Below are positions 22,430 to 30,994 of a stretch of 63,380 nt of DNA, in pieces. The notes under the pieces were generated by a model. The model had not been told where the DNA came from. It ran no database searches and saw only the letters and a program-made list of their open reading frames with translations. The stretch is from Microsyncoccus archaeolyticus (GTDB lineage: Bacteria > Patescibacteriota > Minisyncoccia > Minisyncoccales > Minisyncoccaceae). Numbering within the stretch: position 1 is the stretch's first letter; each line of letters opens with the position of its first letter. The DNA lies in assembly GCA_036987155.1 (NCBI GenBank), contig BTXY01000004.1, positions 1 through 63,380 on the forward strand, written 5' to 3'. Made by a program: the position numbers and the translations under genes.

Positions 22430-23692
22430 TTATTTTGCACAACGGAAACCAACGTTGTCTCCTGTCCCAGATGGAGCATAACCTATATAAGTATCAAATG
22501 CTCCTGCACACCCACCATAAGACCCTCCGCGAATAATTCCATATACTGTATTATCATAAACTTCTTCTTCAGAGTAAGACGGACTCCAACTATATATATC
22601 TCCTATTCCAGCTGGAATTAAATATGGCATTGTTTTAGGTGCAATACTATCATAAGAAAGAATTCCTCCCCAATTTGTTATTGAAGAAAACTCTCTTTTA
22701 CCAGTTGGTGTAGGAATTTGAGATCCAAGGATAGTAATATCAACCCATTCCCATGCATTGCCAGAGAAATCAACAATTAATTCGTTATTAGATAATATAA
22801 GGTATCTTCTATAACGATGAGACCCTGTTCCAGCAAGAGTATTCGCTCCAGTATTATAGGTATAAGAACAATTACTATTTTGTATACATGTTTCTATGTC
22901 GCTGTCTGTATTTGATGCAAAAGAAGTATTGGTCCATCCTTCAGAGCAGCCACTCATTACTCCAGCAGAATAGCCCTGAGCCATCATTATTCCGTTTTCC
23001 CAATTTGATGAAACAGATTCAGCGTCTCTTGCAATAGAAATCCATTCTGCATTTGTAATTAAATGAGCGCCAATAGACCTACAAGCATCCTTGGCTTGAT
23101 TTAAAGAAATATTGACCCAAGGAGTTCCCGAAGCTTGAGAAACAGGAATTCCTCCTACATTTTTTGCCTCATACTGCATTACACAAAAACCCAATCCAGT
23201 ATTAATCCAATCATCTTCACAATTATTATTACTGTTAGTAAATGAAACTATTGATTCTGAAAAATAAGCAACCCCTCCCTCTTCTAGCTTGGCGTACAAG
23301 TCAAATGTTTCTCCATCGGATTTATATATATAAGCCCATTCTTTATTTTCATCATTACTCAGTGGATCGCTAGGTACAACAGTTGTTTCTTCTATTATTT
23401 GTTCTATTGCTGAACAATTAGGATCTTCTGTTCCTAAATAACAAAGAGTGTTCCCAGAGTTTTCATATTGCATAGGCCCATAAAAAGGAGTTTCTACATA
23501 ACCACTAGCTCCCATATTAGAGACCGACCATATAATATCTCTTAATTTAACAATCTCTGCTTTTCTTTGAGCATCTCTAGCTTTTTTAGTGATAGAATTA
23601 ATACTAACAAAAATAAAGGTTGATAAAATAGCAACGACAAGAATTACTACTAAAATTTCTATTAGAGTAAAAGATTTTTTATTCAAAATCAT
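22430..23692 (-). CDS. Prepilin-type protein fused to a formylglycine-enzyme/C-lectin-fold domain
   Basis: The N-terminus KKSFTLIEILVVILVVAIL is a class III prepilin signal with methylation site and helix, followed by a pilin-like region (ARDAQRKAEIVKLRDII, typical of pseudopilins; to about residue 150). From about residue 160 the protein has the marks of the FGE/SUMF1 (C-type-lectin-like) fold: GFCVMQYEAKNVGG, LITNAEWISIAR, SGNAWEWVD, IIRGGSYGG and a final GFRCAK. The catalytic cysteines needed for formylglycine formation are not evident, so a binding role at a pilus tip is more likely. It follows dnaN with a 4-base overlap. Confidence 0.85.
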   Translation of the reverse strand: MILNKKSFTLIEILVVILVVAILSTFIFVSINSITKKARDAQRKAEIVKLRDIIWSVSNMGASGYVETPFYGPMQYENSGNTLCYLGTEDPNCSAIEQIIEETTVVPSDPLSNDENKEWAYIYKSDGETFDLYAKLEEGGVAYFSESIVSFTNSNNNCEDDWINTGLGFCVMQYEAKNVGGIPVSQASGTPWVNISLNQAKDACRSIGAHLITNAEWISIARDAESVSSNWENGIMMAQGYSAGVMSGCSEGWTNTSFASNTDSDIETCIQNSNCSYTYNTGANTLAGTGSHRYRRYLILSNNELIVDFSGNAWEWVDITILGSQIPTPTGKREFSSITNWGGILSYDSIAPKTMPYLIPAGIGDIYSWSPSYSEEEVYDNTVYGIIRGGSYGGCAGAFDTYIGYAPSGTGDNVGFRCAK

Positions 23693-24822
23693 ATTTTTAT
23701 TGGCATCACTACATATAAATAACTTGCATCCCCTATTGGTCTAATTACTGATGGACCATCGTCTCCTTGGAATTCAAATAATATCTCTGAACTTTTAATA
23801 TTTGAAAGGCCATCGACTAAAAACTTCCAGTTAAAAGAAACTTTTAATTTTTCTCCTTCAATTTTAGCTGGGATATTAAGATTGGCTTCACCCATATCTG
23901 CGTCCTGACTAGATATCTCTACTTCTTTACTAGAGACATTCAAAATTATTTCATTTGTCCTTCCGCCAAAAATACCAGCTGTTTTTATTTGTTTTAGAAA
24001 CTCATCTTTATTAACAGTAATTTTTGTTTTTCCTGTTTTAGGAATAATTTCTTGATATGCAGGATATTCTCCTTCAATTTGTCTGGAAATAAGATTTATT
24101 TCTGGATGATCAATTGTTGGTAAAAATGTTTCAAATAAAACTTGGGATTCTGAAAGATATATTCTTATTGGTTTTTCTTCTTCATTTAAAATATTTATCA
24201 ATTCTTTAACTGCTCTTTGAGGAACAATAAAACCAATTTCTTCTTTAAACATGTTTTTATATCCTTGTTTTCCTGAAAAAGTTATTGTCTTTTCTGCTAG
24301 TCTAAAACTATCCGTAGCAACAAATTTCACCAAGTCTTTTTGAAAAAGAAAATAAACTCCTGATATTTCTGGCTTTATTTGAGATAAACTTACAATATCA
24401 ACAACACCTATTAATCCTTCTTTTAGTTTTTTACTATCTATTTCTATAAAAATATCTTTTGAAAAACTAGGAATGATTGGAAAATCATCCGCAATAAAGC
24501 CTTTTACTTGTGTCTTATAGTTTTTCCCCTCAATAACCAAAGTGTTATTTTTTTCTTTAGCTGAAACTTTTTCATCAGAAAGGGTTCCAACTATTTGATT
24601 TAAAAGTTTGGCAGGGACAACCATTTTTCCTTCTTTTTCTGTTTTACACATTCCCCACCATTGGATACCCAACTCTAAATCAGTGGCAGAAATTTTAAGA
24701 AAATTAGATAATGCCTCAATTAAAACATTATCCAAAATTGGTAGTGTTAAATTTTTGCCTGTAATTTTTTCTGTAACACTAATTCCTTTTTTAAATTCTT
24801 TTGTTAAAATTGTGAAGTTCAT
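23689..24822 (-). CDS. dnaN: DNA polymerase III beta subunit (sliding clamp)
   Basis: Ring-shaped clamp that holds the polymerase on DNA. The start MNFTILTKEFKKGISVTEKI and the end SYLYVVMPIKI match the family; the latter is the usual 'Y-V-V-M-P-M-R/K' end. Three repeated clamp domains fit the 377-residue length. It lies downstream of dnaA on the same strand, with the oriC candidate between them. The stop overlaps the prepilin-FGE gene by 4 bases, so the unusual pilin gene may be co-transcribed with the clamp. Confidence 0.96.
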   Translation of the reverse strand: MNFTILTKEFKKGISVTEKITGKNLTLPILDNVLIEALSNFLKISATDLELGIQWWGMCKTEKEGKMVVPAKLLNQIVGTLSDEKVSAKEKNNTLVIEGKNYKTQVKGFIADDFPIIPSFSKDIFIEIDSKKLKEGLIGVVDIVSLSQIKPEISGVYFLFQKDLVKFVATDSFRLAEKTITFSGKQGYKNMFKEEIGFIVPQRAVKELINILNEEEKPIRIYLSESQVLFETFLPTIDHPEINLISRQIEGEYPAYQEIIPKTGKTKITVNKDEFLKQIKTAGIFGGRTNEIILNVSSKEVEISSQDADMGEANLNIPAKIEGEKLKVSFNWKFLVDGLSNIKSSEILFEFQGDDGPSVIRPIGDASYLYVVMPIKI

Positions 24823-25064
24823 ATTAATTAATTATTTAAATTTATTTTTTAATTATTATATTTAGTTTTAAATTTTTTGTGGATAAAATATTTTTACCTT
24901 TATTTTAAAATATTTTTAATGGAAATTTTTAAGGAATAACTGTGGATAATTGGTGTGAATTTTTAGGAATAATTTTTAATAAATTTTTCTTTTAATTTTT
25001 AAGTAATTTTTATTAATTATTTTTCCTCAATTTTTATTTCAACGTTTCCTCATTTTATTCACAG
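24823..25064. other. oriC: Replication origin (oriC) candidate between dnaA and dnaN
   Basis: A 242-base, extremely AT-rich gap between dnaA and dnaN, the commonest oriC position in bacteria. DnaA-box matches: TGTGGATAA at 24878-24886 and 24941-24949 (both TTATCCACA on the minus strand) and TTATTCACA at 25055-25063. Long runs of A and T between them could serve as the unwinding element. The divergent rpmH-rnpA-yidC-jag genes on the other side of dnaA complete the classic origin neighbourhood. The call rests on boxes and context; GC skew was not computed. Confidence 0.8.
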
Positions 25065-26426
25065 CTAATTACTATAAATTCTCTGCAAAATCAATTCTAT
25101 TTCTTGATTGGTTTTTTCACTTTCTTCCCCTTCTTTTTCTATTAATTGACAAGAATGAATTACAGTTGTGTGATCTTTTCCTCCAAATTTTCTTCCAATC
25201 TCAGAATAAGACATTTTTAATTCTTTTTTAAGTAAATACATTGCCATTTGCCTTGGTTTAGAAAATTCTTTTTTTCTTGAAGTAAAGAATAGGTTCCCAT
25301 TGGGGATATCATAAAACTCAGTAACGGATTGAATAATTTTTTTATAATTAGTTATTTTTGAAGGAGAAACTATTAGATTTTTTAATAATTTTTTAGCGTC
25401 CTCTAAGGATGGATTTTTATTATTCGCCTTTTTAAATATTATCAATCTATTTAAAGCGCTTTCTAGTTCCCTGATGTTCCTTTGAATGTTATTAGCCATA
25501 TAGTCAAGGATTTCTTTTGATATCTCAACTCCTTTTTCTTCTGTTTTCTTTCTTAAAATAGCAATCCTGGTTTCATAATCTGGAGAAGATACATCAGAAA
25601 TCATTCCCCCTTTAAACCTAGATTTTAATCTTTCTGTTATAGCAGGTATTGTATTGGGGTGTCTGTCTGATGATAGTATAATTTGTTTGTTTTTTTGATA
25701 CAAAGAATTAAAGGTGTGGAAAAATTCTTCTTGTGTTTTGTCTTTTCCGGCAATAAATTGTATGTCGTCAACAATTAGCACATCTAACTCTCTTAAATTT
25801 TTTTTCAATTCTTCAATGTTGTGGTTTTTTATAGAATTAACAATTATTGAGATTAATTTTTCTGCAGGAAGATACTTTACTTTTTTTTCTGGGTTTTCTT
25901 CTTTTATTTTATTTCCTATTGCTTGAACAAGATGAGTTTTGCCTAATCCTACACCACCGTATATAAACAATGGATTATAATTTTTCCCTGGTTCTTCAAC
26001 TACTGCCATCGCAGCAGCGTAACACATTTCATTAAACGGCCCGACAATGAAATTTTCAAAAGTATAGCGAGGGTTAAGATTGGTTTCTTTATTAACCTCT
26101 AATTCACCAAATCCTAATTGCTCGGTTAAAATATCATCTTTGCTTACGGTTTTTTTGCTACTGGTTATTTTTTTTGTTTTTCCTGGATCAACAACGAAAG
26201 CAATACTTTTAATATTGTTATCAATAGAGTGGATAATTTTAAGGATGTCTTTACTGTATTTTTGTTCTAGCCATTCTTTGGAAAAAGAATTTGGCACAGA
26301 AACAGTAATAACATCATCTTCTAAAGATATGATTTTAGTATTATTAAACCAAGTGGCAAAATTAGCCGGAGATATATTTAATTGTATTTGGGCGAGAACT
26401 GTTTGCCAAAGGTTTTCTAATTCCAT
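25065..26426 (-). CDS. dnaA: Chromosomal replication initiator DnaA
   Basis: Initiates replication by binding DnaA boxes and melting the origin. Domain I covers about residues 1-80; the AAA+ domain III has Walker A GGVGLGKT (157-164) and Walker B VLIVDDIQFI; sensor 2 lies in the RNIRELESALNRL helix. The C-terminal DNA-binding domain IV has the signature GGKDHTTVIHSC. Length is 453 residues, normal. A possible promoter (TTGCTT, 17 bases, TATAAT) is upstream on the minus strand, with an imperfect DnaA box nearby at 26514-26522, which would allow self-control. Confidence 0.98.
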   Translation of the reverse strand: MELENLWQTVLAQIQLNISPANFATWFNNTKIISLEDDVITVSVPNSFSKEWLEQKYSKDILKIIHSIDNNIKSIAFVVDPGKTKKITSSKKTVSKDDILTEQLGFGELEVNKETNLNPRYTFENFIVGPFNEMCYAAAMAVVEEPGKNYNPLFIYGGVGLGKTHLVQAIGNKIKEENPEKKVKYLPAEKLISIIVNSIKNHNIEELKKNLRELDVLIVDDIQFIAGKDKTQEEFFHTFNSLYQKNKQIILSSDRHPNTIPAITERLKSRFKGGMISDVSSPDYETRIAILRKKTEEKGVEISKEILDYMANNIQRNIRELESALNRLIIFKKANNKNPSLEDAKKLLKNLIVSPSKITNYKKIIQSVTEFYDIPNGNLFFTSRKKEFSKPRQMAMYLLKKELKMSYSEIGRKFGGKDHTTVIHSCQLIEKEGEESEKTNQEIELILQRIYSN

Positions 26427-26550
26427 AATTATGTTTTTATTCTTGAATATATTATATTAGATAAAGTCAAACAAAGCAAAAGACGTAGTAAAATCAAGGG
26501 TTTTAAGGATGGGTGTGGAAAAAGAGTTAACAAAAGGTTAATAATAATTA

Positions 26551-26579
26551 TTGACATAACATATAAATTATGTTATGAT
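26551..26579 (+). promoter_or_regulatory. Promoter with 9-bp palindromic operator
   Basis: TTGACA (26551-26556), 17-base spacer, TATGAT (26574-26579). A perfect inverted repeat, CATAACATA (26555-26563) and TATGTTATG (26569-26577), with a 5-base centre, fills the space between and overlaps both boxes. This is a strong candidate repressor site controlling the small gene at 26596 beside the origin. Confidence 0.75.
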
Positions 26580-26595
26580 TTAAAAGGTAATTTTA

Positions 26596-26832
26596 ATGAG
26601 TATTCTTGATCTAAGTATTGACGATATTGTTGAGCTCGAAGAAATAATGTCAAAGAAAGTCGATCCATTTCCAAAAGAGAGGGTAGACCAACTTTCTAAG
26701 CTTATTGAGCACCTTACAGGGTGCATAAAGGACTACAGAGAAAAAGGAGAAAGCAGTGAGCTAGATCAGTTTTCTCGACAGAGGATAACATATTCTCTAG
26801 AGAAAATCCGTAAATTTACAGGGGACAAATAA
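26596..26832 (+). CDS. Hypothetical small protein next to dnaA
   Basis: A 78-residue soluble, mostly helical, charged protein that I cannot place in a family. A ribosome-binding site, AAAGG, lies about 8 bases before the ATG. It has its own operator-bearing promoter and its own terminator, so it is a separately controlled unit divergent from dnaA. Compared with neighbours its codons are richer in G and C, for example GAGCTC and CTTGAT runs. Its position at the origin suggests a link to the cell cycle or to DnaA, but that is only inference. Confidence 0.75.
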   Translation: MSILDLSIDDIVELEEIMSKKVDPFPKERVDQLSKLIEHLTGCIKDYREKGESSELDQFSRQRITYSLEKIRKFTGDK

Positions 26833-26846
26833 TCCCCTCTTTTTTT
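26820..26846 (+). terminator. Terminator containing the stop of the 78-residue gene
   Basis: AGGGGA (26820-26825) pairs with TCCCCT (26833-26838), followed by a T run. The loop carries the TAA stop of the gene, so coding region and terminator overlap. Confidence 0.85.
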
Positions 26847-26855
26847 ATATAAACA

Positions 26856-26884
26856 TTGACCTAAGCCCTAATTTTTGATATATT
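26856..26884 (+). promoter_or_regulatory. Promoter of rpmH-rnpA-yidC-jag
   Basis: TTGACC (26856-26861), 17-base spacer, TATATT (26879-26884); the ATG of rpmH is 27 bases further on, so the leader is about 20 bases. Confidence 0.65.
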
Positions 26885-26911
26885 TAATCCATTAGATTAA
26901 TAATAAGTAAT

Positions 26912-27052
26912 ATGCAACAAGCAACAACATACAGGCCCAAAAAAAAGAAAAGAAAAAGAACACATGGGTTCATGAAAAGATCAGAGACTCCAAGTGGAAG
27001 AAAGGTTCTTAAAAAAAGAAGAAACAAAAAAAGAGCGAAGCTCACTGTTTAA
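26912..27052 (+). CDS. rpmH: Ribosomal protein L34
   Basis: A 46-residue, very basic large-subunit protein: MQQATTYRPKKKKRKRTHGF, MKRSETPSGRKVLKKRRNKK and RAKLTV are the L34 pattern (usually 'K-R-T-Y-Q-P-S-x-x-x-R-x-x-x-H-G-F-R-x-R-M-x-T-x-x-G-R-x-V-L-x-x-R-R-x-K-G-R-x-x-L-x-V'). The stop codon shares its A with the rnpA start (TAATG). rpmH followed by rnpA, yidC and jag near dnaA is one of the most conserved bacterial gene orders. Confidence 0.95.
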   Translation: MQQATTYRPKKKKRKRTHGFMKRSETPSGRKVLKKRRNKKRAKLTV

Positions 27053-27384
27053 TGTTATCTAAAGAAAACAGGTTAAAAAAGAAAAAAGACTTTGAGAGTG
27101 TCTTCGAAAAAGGAGAGAGTATTAAAGGACAATCAATATACCTCAAATTTTTAAAGACAAAAGAACCTTTTACAAGAATCGGCTTTATTGTTTCTAAAAA
27201 AGTATCTCCTAAAGCGGTAGAGAGGAATAAAATTAAAAGAAGGCTAAGAGAGTCTGTTAGAAATATTCCACTAAACAAAGGCGTAGATATTATAATCATT
27301 GCTTCCCTCAAAATCAAAAAGAATACTTTTGAGGAAATAAAAGAAGATATAGAAAGAACAATTAAGAAAATAAAAAATGTTTGA
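27052..27384 (+). CDS. rnpA: Ribonuclease P protein component
   Basis: Protein cofactor of RNase P, which trims tRNA 5' ends. The conserved basic helix RNKIKRRLRESVRNI matches the RNR motif of the family, and the N-terminus LSKENRLKKKKDFESVFEKG is standard. Length is 110 residues, normal. The start overlaps the rpmH stop by one base and the end overlaps yidC by 8 bases. The RNA partner (rnpB) was not found in this window. Confidence 0.95.
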   Translation: MLSKENRLKKKKDFESVFEKGESIKGQSIYLKFLKTKEPFTRIGFIVSKKVSPKAVERNKIKRRLRESVRNIPLNKGVDIIIIASLKIKKNTFEEIKEDIERTIKKIKNV

Positions 27385-28087
27385 ATTTTTTTCTACAATA
27401 TTTAATATTTTAATTTACGAGCCAATACTGAATTTTTTGATACTCCTTTATAATATTTTGGGAAACTTTGGACTAGCTGTTATTGCTTTAACAGTGATTA
27501 TTAAGTTATTTTTAAATCCTTTAAATAAAAAATCAATAGAATCCCAAAAATTAATGGCTGAAATGCAGCCAAAGATAAAAGAGATTCAGAAAAAATATAA
27601 AGACGATAAAGAGCAGCAAGGTAGAGAATTATTAAAACTGTATCAAGATACAAAATTTAATCCTTTTGCAGGAATATTTGTTGTTTTCTTGCAATTACCA
27701 ATTTTATGGGCTTTATTTAGAATTTTTAAGAGTAGTATTGAATTAGATAAATTAGGAGATATTCTTTATCCTTTTATTAGTGTTCCCAGCACAATAAATT
27801 ATAATTTTTTAGGCGTTAATTTAGCAGAAGCAAGCATAGGCATTGCTTTAATAACAGCAGTAGCTCAATATTTTCAAGCAAAGACAATGCAAGTGCCTAA
27901 AAAGCAAGAAGGAAAAGAAAAAGATCAAATGGAGCAAATTTCAGAAATAATGCAAAAGCAAATGATGCTTGTTATTCCTGTGTTTACATTTTTTATCCTT
28001 TTTAAGCTACCAGCAGCTCTGGGTCTTTATTGGTTTTTAATTACTGTGTTAAATGTTTTCCAACAAAGGAAGATATACAATAAATAA
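27377..28087 (+). CDS. yidC: Membrane protein insertase YidC
   Basis: Inserts membrane proteins with or without Sec. The 236-residue protein is the short form without a periplasmic domain, with about five membrane segments. Typical motifs are NFGLAVIALTVIIKLFLNPL, KSIESQKLMAEMQPKIKEIQKKYK and, in the last helices, FKLPAALGLYWFLITVLNVFQ. It overlaps rnpA by 8 bases and is followed after one base by jag. No lipoprotein signal is present. Confidence 0.95.
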   Translation: MFEFFSTIFNILIYEPILNFLILLYNILGNFGLAVIALTVIIKLFLNPLNKKSIESQKLMAEMQPKIKEIQKKYKDDKEQQGRELLKLYQDTKFNPFAGIFVVFLQLPILWALFRIFKSSIELDKLGDILYPFISVPSTINYNFLGVNLAEASIGIALITAVAQYFQAKTMQVPKKQEGKEKDQMEQISEIMQKQMMLVIPVFTFFILFKLPAALGLYWFLITVLNVFQQRKIYNK

Positions 28088-28088
28088 T

Positions 28089-28553
28089 ATGGAAGAAAAA
28101 GAAGAAATAGAAAACATAATAAAGGAATTCTTTTTAAAGGCTGGGACAGAAGCAGATATTAAAAAGATTTATACAGAGAAAGAAGACGATAAAGAGCTTT
28201 TGATTGTAAATGTTAAAACAAAAGAAGCAAGTATTTTTATTGGCAAACAAGGCCTTGTTTTAGGAGATATTCAATTACTTTTAAGAAAGATTATTAAAAA
28301 GAAAACTAATAAAGACTATTTTCTTAATTTAGACATTGATGACTATAAAAGATATAAAGAGGATTATTTAAGGGAAATTGCTCAAAATACTGCTAATGAA
28401 GCAGTTAGAGACAAACAAGAAAAAGAATTATTAATGCCCTCGCCTTTTGATAGAAGAATTGTTCACTTAGAGTTATCAAAAAGAATAGATATTAAAGTTG
28501 AAAGTGTTGGAGAAGGAGAAAATAGAAAAATTATTATTACTCCACTGCTCTAG
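28089..28553 (+). CDS. jag: KH and R3H domain RNA-binding protein, Jag-like
   Basis: A 154-residue protein with a KH domain (ASIFIGKQGLVLGDIQLLLRK; GKQG is the GxxG loop) and an R3H domain (MPSPFDRRIVHLEL). The N-terminal Jag domain of longer homologues is missing. I start at the ATG at 28089, one base after the yidC stop; another ATG at 28053 would add 12 residues inside yidC. Jag/KhpB proteins bind RNA and affect cell elongation in some Gram-positives. Its end overlaps the virB4 stop by 4 bases, where two units converge. Confidence 0.9.
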   Translation: MEEKEEIENIIKEFFLKAGTEADIKKIYTEKEDDKELLIVNVKTKEASIFIGKQGLVLGDIQLLLRKIIKKKTNKDYFLNLDIDDYKRYKEDYLREIAQNTANEAVRDKQEKELLMPSPFDRRIVHLELSKRIDIKVESVGEGENRKIIITPLL

Positions 28554-30340
28554 ACAGTGTCTTGTCCATACTTTTTAGCATCTCTAATTTTAATCAGCTC
28601 TTCTGGAGTAGTTGTTATTATTTGATCTTCTGTATAAGAAGCAACAATACTAATGGCTACGTGTTTTTGTCCTGCAAAGAAAATTCCCTCCCCTACTGGA
28701 GTTTCTAAAAGAAGATATTTTTCCTGTTCGGTCATATTAAATGTTTTTTGAACCAAGTCTATTGAGGCAGGACTTTGTTTTAAAAGTAATTGAAGAGACG
28801 AATTAGTAATAATTGGTTTTCCGTAGTCAGAGTTAATAAAATCAGAAACATCTTGAGTAATGGTCGTAACTCCTAACCAATATTTTCTTGATCTTTTACA
28901 AATTCCGTACAAGAAAGAAGCACCGTCAGATTCTTTCATCATCCACCATGCTTCATCAATAACTAAAATTCTTTTTTTCAATTCTGTTCTGACAGTATTC
29001 CAAACATAACGCATGACAATAAACAGTGCAATTGGCCTTAATTCATCTTCCATGTCTCTAATTCCAAAAACAACCAATGGTTTGTCCATAGAAACATTAG
29101 AGGGCTGATTAAAGAATGTAGCAAATGTTCCTTGCGTGAACTTTCTTAATCTTTCTACTAATCCTTCTGCTCCTTGCATTGTTTCTAGTACAGACTCTAA
29201 ATCAGATAAAATAGGAATATTATTTTTCCATTTTTTAGGATCAGAATAAGGAGTAATATCTTTTGCAGCATAAGTTTCCATTAAAGCTCTGTCCATAATA
29301 GCGTCTTCTTCTGGAGACATTCCATTAAGCATTATTCTCATTAATCCAACCAAGTTAATAATGTTGTTTCTTAAAGTATCTTCTGGTGTTTCGTCTTCTC
29401 TTGGTTCGGGTAAATCAAAAGGATTGATGTGTATATCAGAGCTTAAAGATATTTTAAGAAAGGATCCATCAACAGCCTCAGCTAATGGTTTGTACTCGTT
29501 TTCTGGGTCAATAATAATACATTCTGTGCCAAGCATTAGAGATCTTAATATTTCTAATTTAACAGCATATGATTTTCCAGATCCTGACTTGGCAAAAATA
29601 ACCATGTTGGCATTTTCTAAACTAAATCTATCAAAAAGAATAAGAGAGCGATTGTGCTTGTTCACTCCAAACAAAATTCCCTCATTAGAACTCAAGTCAA
29701 AAGAAATAAAAGGAAACAAGCTAGAAAGAGGGTCCGTGTTTAATGTGTTATGTATTTGGATAAGATCTAGACCATAAGGCATGCAAGACAATAGTCCTTC
29801 TTTTTGTTGAAGTAAGGCTGGCTTGATGTATATTAGTCTTGATTCAAGCACAGATCTAATTTTGGTTTCAATTATTTCTAAGTCTTTTTTATTATCAGCA
29901 TAAACAGTAACATAAAGACCAAACTTAAACATTTTTTCTTGAGCTGTTTGTAGCTTGTCTCTAAGTTCTTCTAAATCTTGATAAGCAGTTTCTAGTGCCG
30001 GGTCTCTGATTAACCCCTTTTCTTGTCTTTCAATAATCTCTGATTGAACTTCAGTTACACTTTTTCTTAATTGTCTTAAAATAGCTCCTGTTTCAATTGG
30101 GTGGAAAAAGAATGACAAATCAAAAGGAATATCCATGTTAATAATTGGAGCAAGCCAGCCCATAGTTAAATAACGTGGATAAGAAAATACAAAATATGTT
30201 TTAGCTATTTTTTCTTCCAGTCCAACATAATTAGGATTAACTTCTATTGCTGGAGGAGCAATAATATCTTTCACTCCAGTGACTTCTTCTTCGAAAAGTT
30301 TTTGTTTTTTGGGTTGACCAAATTTTTTAAATATATCCAT
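28550..30340 (-). CDS. VirB4/TraC-family type IV secretion ATPase
   Basis: Motor ATPase of type IV secretion systems. Walker A is AKSGSGKS (residues 250-257), Walker B is RILVIDEAWWMM (457-468, D462 and E463) and TTITQDVSDF resembles the glutamine-containing motif. The N-terminal region to about residue 230 is shorter than in full VirB4, and a separate 215-residue protein is encoded directly upstream. Length is 596 residues against about 800 in VirB4. The order of PrgI, the 215-residue protein and VirB4 is a hallmark of T4SS loci in Gram-positives and Patescibacteria. No VirD4 or relaxase gene is seen nearby. Confidence 0.93.
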   Translation of the reverse strand: MDIFKKFGQPKKQKLFEEEVTGVKDIIAPPAIEVNPNYVGLEEKIAKTYFVFSYPRYLTMGWLAPIINMDIPFDLSFFFHPIETGAILRQLRKSVTEVQSEIIERQEKGLIRDPALETAYQDLEELRDKLQTAQEKMFKFGLYVTVYADNKKDLEIIETKIRSVLESRLIYIKPALLQQKEGLLSCMPYGLDLIQIHNTLNTDPLSSLFPFISFDLSSNEGILFGVNKHNRSLILFDRFSLENANMVIFAKSGSGKSYAVKLEILRSLMLGTECIIIDPENEYKPLAEAVDGSFLKISLSSDIHINPFDLPEPREDETPEDTLRNNIINLVGLMRIMLNGMSPEEDAIMDRALMETYAAKDITPYSDPKKWKNNIPILSDLESVLETMQGAEGLVERLRKFTQGTFATFFNQPSNVSMDKPLVVFGIRDMEDELRPIALFIVMRYVWNTVRTELKKRILVIDEAWWMMKESDGASFLYGICKRSRKYWLGVTTITQDVSDFINSDYGKPIITNSSLQLLLKQSPASIDLVQKTFNMTEQEKYLLLETPVGEGIFFAGQKHVAISIVASYTEDQIITTTPEELIKIRDAKKYGQDTV

Positions 30341-30343
30341 ATA

Positions 30344-30991
30344 TTATTTTGTTAATTCAGGCGGTAAATCAGGGTAATAACCCATCTCAGCCTGTTTTGG
30401 ATGATGTAAACTCCACAAAAGCTCTATAATATCTTCTGTGTTTAATGCAATTGATTTTAACCCACATCTTTTTAGTCCCAATGTTACATATTCCATTCTT
30501 TGCCATAATTGATATTTTCCTGTTTGAAAGTTTTGTTCAGTTAATGCCTGAGCAGTATTGTTTTGCAATTGTTTTTTTTGTTTAGCATCAGGTGATCCTC
30601 CTGCTAATTCGAGCAAAGGATAATAAGGAACAACCACATAGAAGTTTTTAGACATTATAGAATCTTCAGCTACAAGATCTTCAATGAATTTTCTGTAATC
30701 AGCAGTTTGTATTTTTAATAGTTCATTTTTTTGTTCGTCTTCTATTTTTTTAATCTTGTCTATGTATCCAGTAATATTAACTTTTCTTGAATTAACAATA
30801 ATTTGGCAAGAAAAATCTAAAGAATTGAGAAAATTTTGAAAATTAAAAATAATAGCTCCTTGTTCTTCTTCTGACTTTAAAGCAAAATTAACAGAAGAAA
30901 TTATTAATACTCCTTTTAAAGAGCGGTCTTTCATTACCATTACCCCTTCTCTTATTTGTTCAACTGGAATAAATTGTTGTGTTGTTGGCAT
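30344..30991 (-). CDS. T4SS-associated protein, probably a separated VirB4 N-terminal-like module
   Basis: A 215-residue soluble protein beginning with a strand-rich region (REGVMVMKDRSLKGVLIISS, VNFALKSEEEQGAIIFNFQNF) that resembles the N-terminal domain of VirB4/TraC proteins, where SLDFSCQIIVNSRKVN is also typical. It lies 3 bases upstream of virB4 and 3 bases downstream of the PrgI gene. Its place and pattern suggest it does the job of the VirB4 N-terminal domain as a separate chain, but I cannot prove homology by eye. Confidence 0.7.
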   Translation of the reverse strand: MPTTQQFIPVEQIREGVMVMKDRSLKGVLIISSVNFALKSEEEQGAIIFNFQNFLNSLDFSCQIIVNSRKVNITGYIDKIKKIEDEQKNELLKIQTADYRKFIEDLVAEDSIMSKNFYVVVPYYPLLELAGGSPDAKQKKQLQNNTAQALTEQNFQTGKYQLWQRMEYVTLGLKRCGLKSIALNTEDIIELLWSLHHPKQAEMGYYPDLPPELTK

Positions 30992-30994
30992 TTT

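Noticed and set aside
22430..22600. Proven diversity-generating retroelement target
   Set aside because: The fold is suggestive, but no template repeat, reverse transcriptase or mutated-adenine pattern is visible here, so only the possibility is reported.
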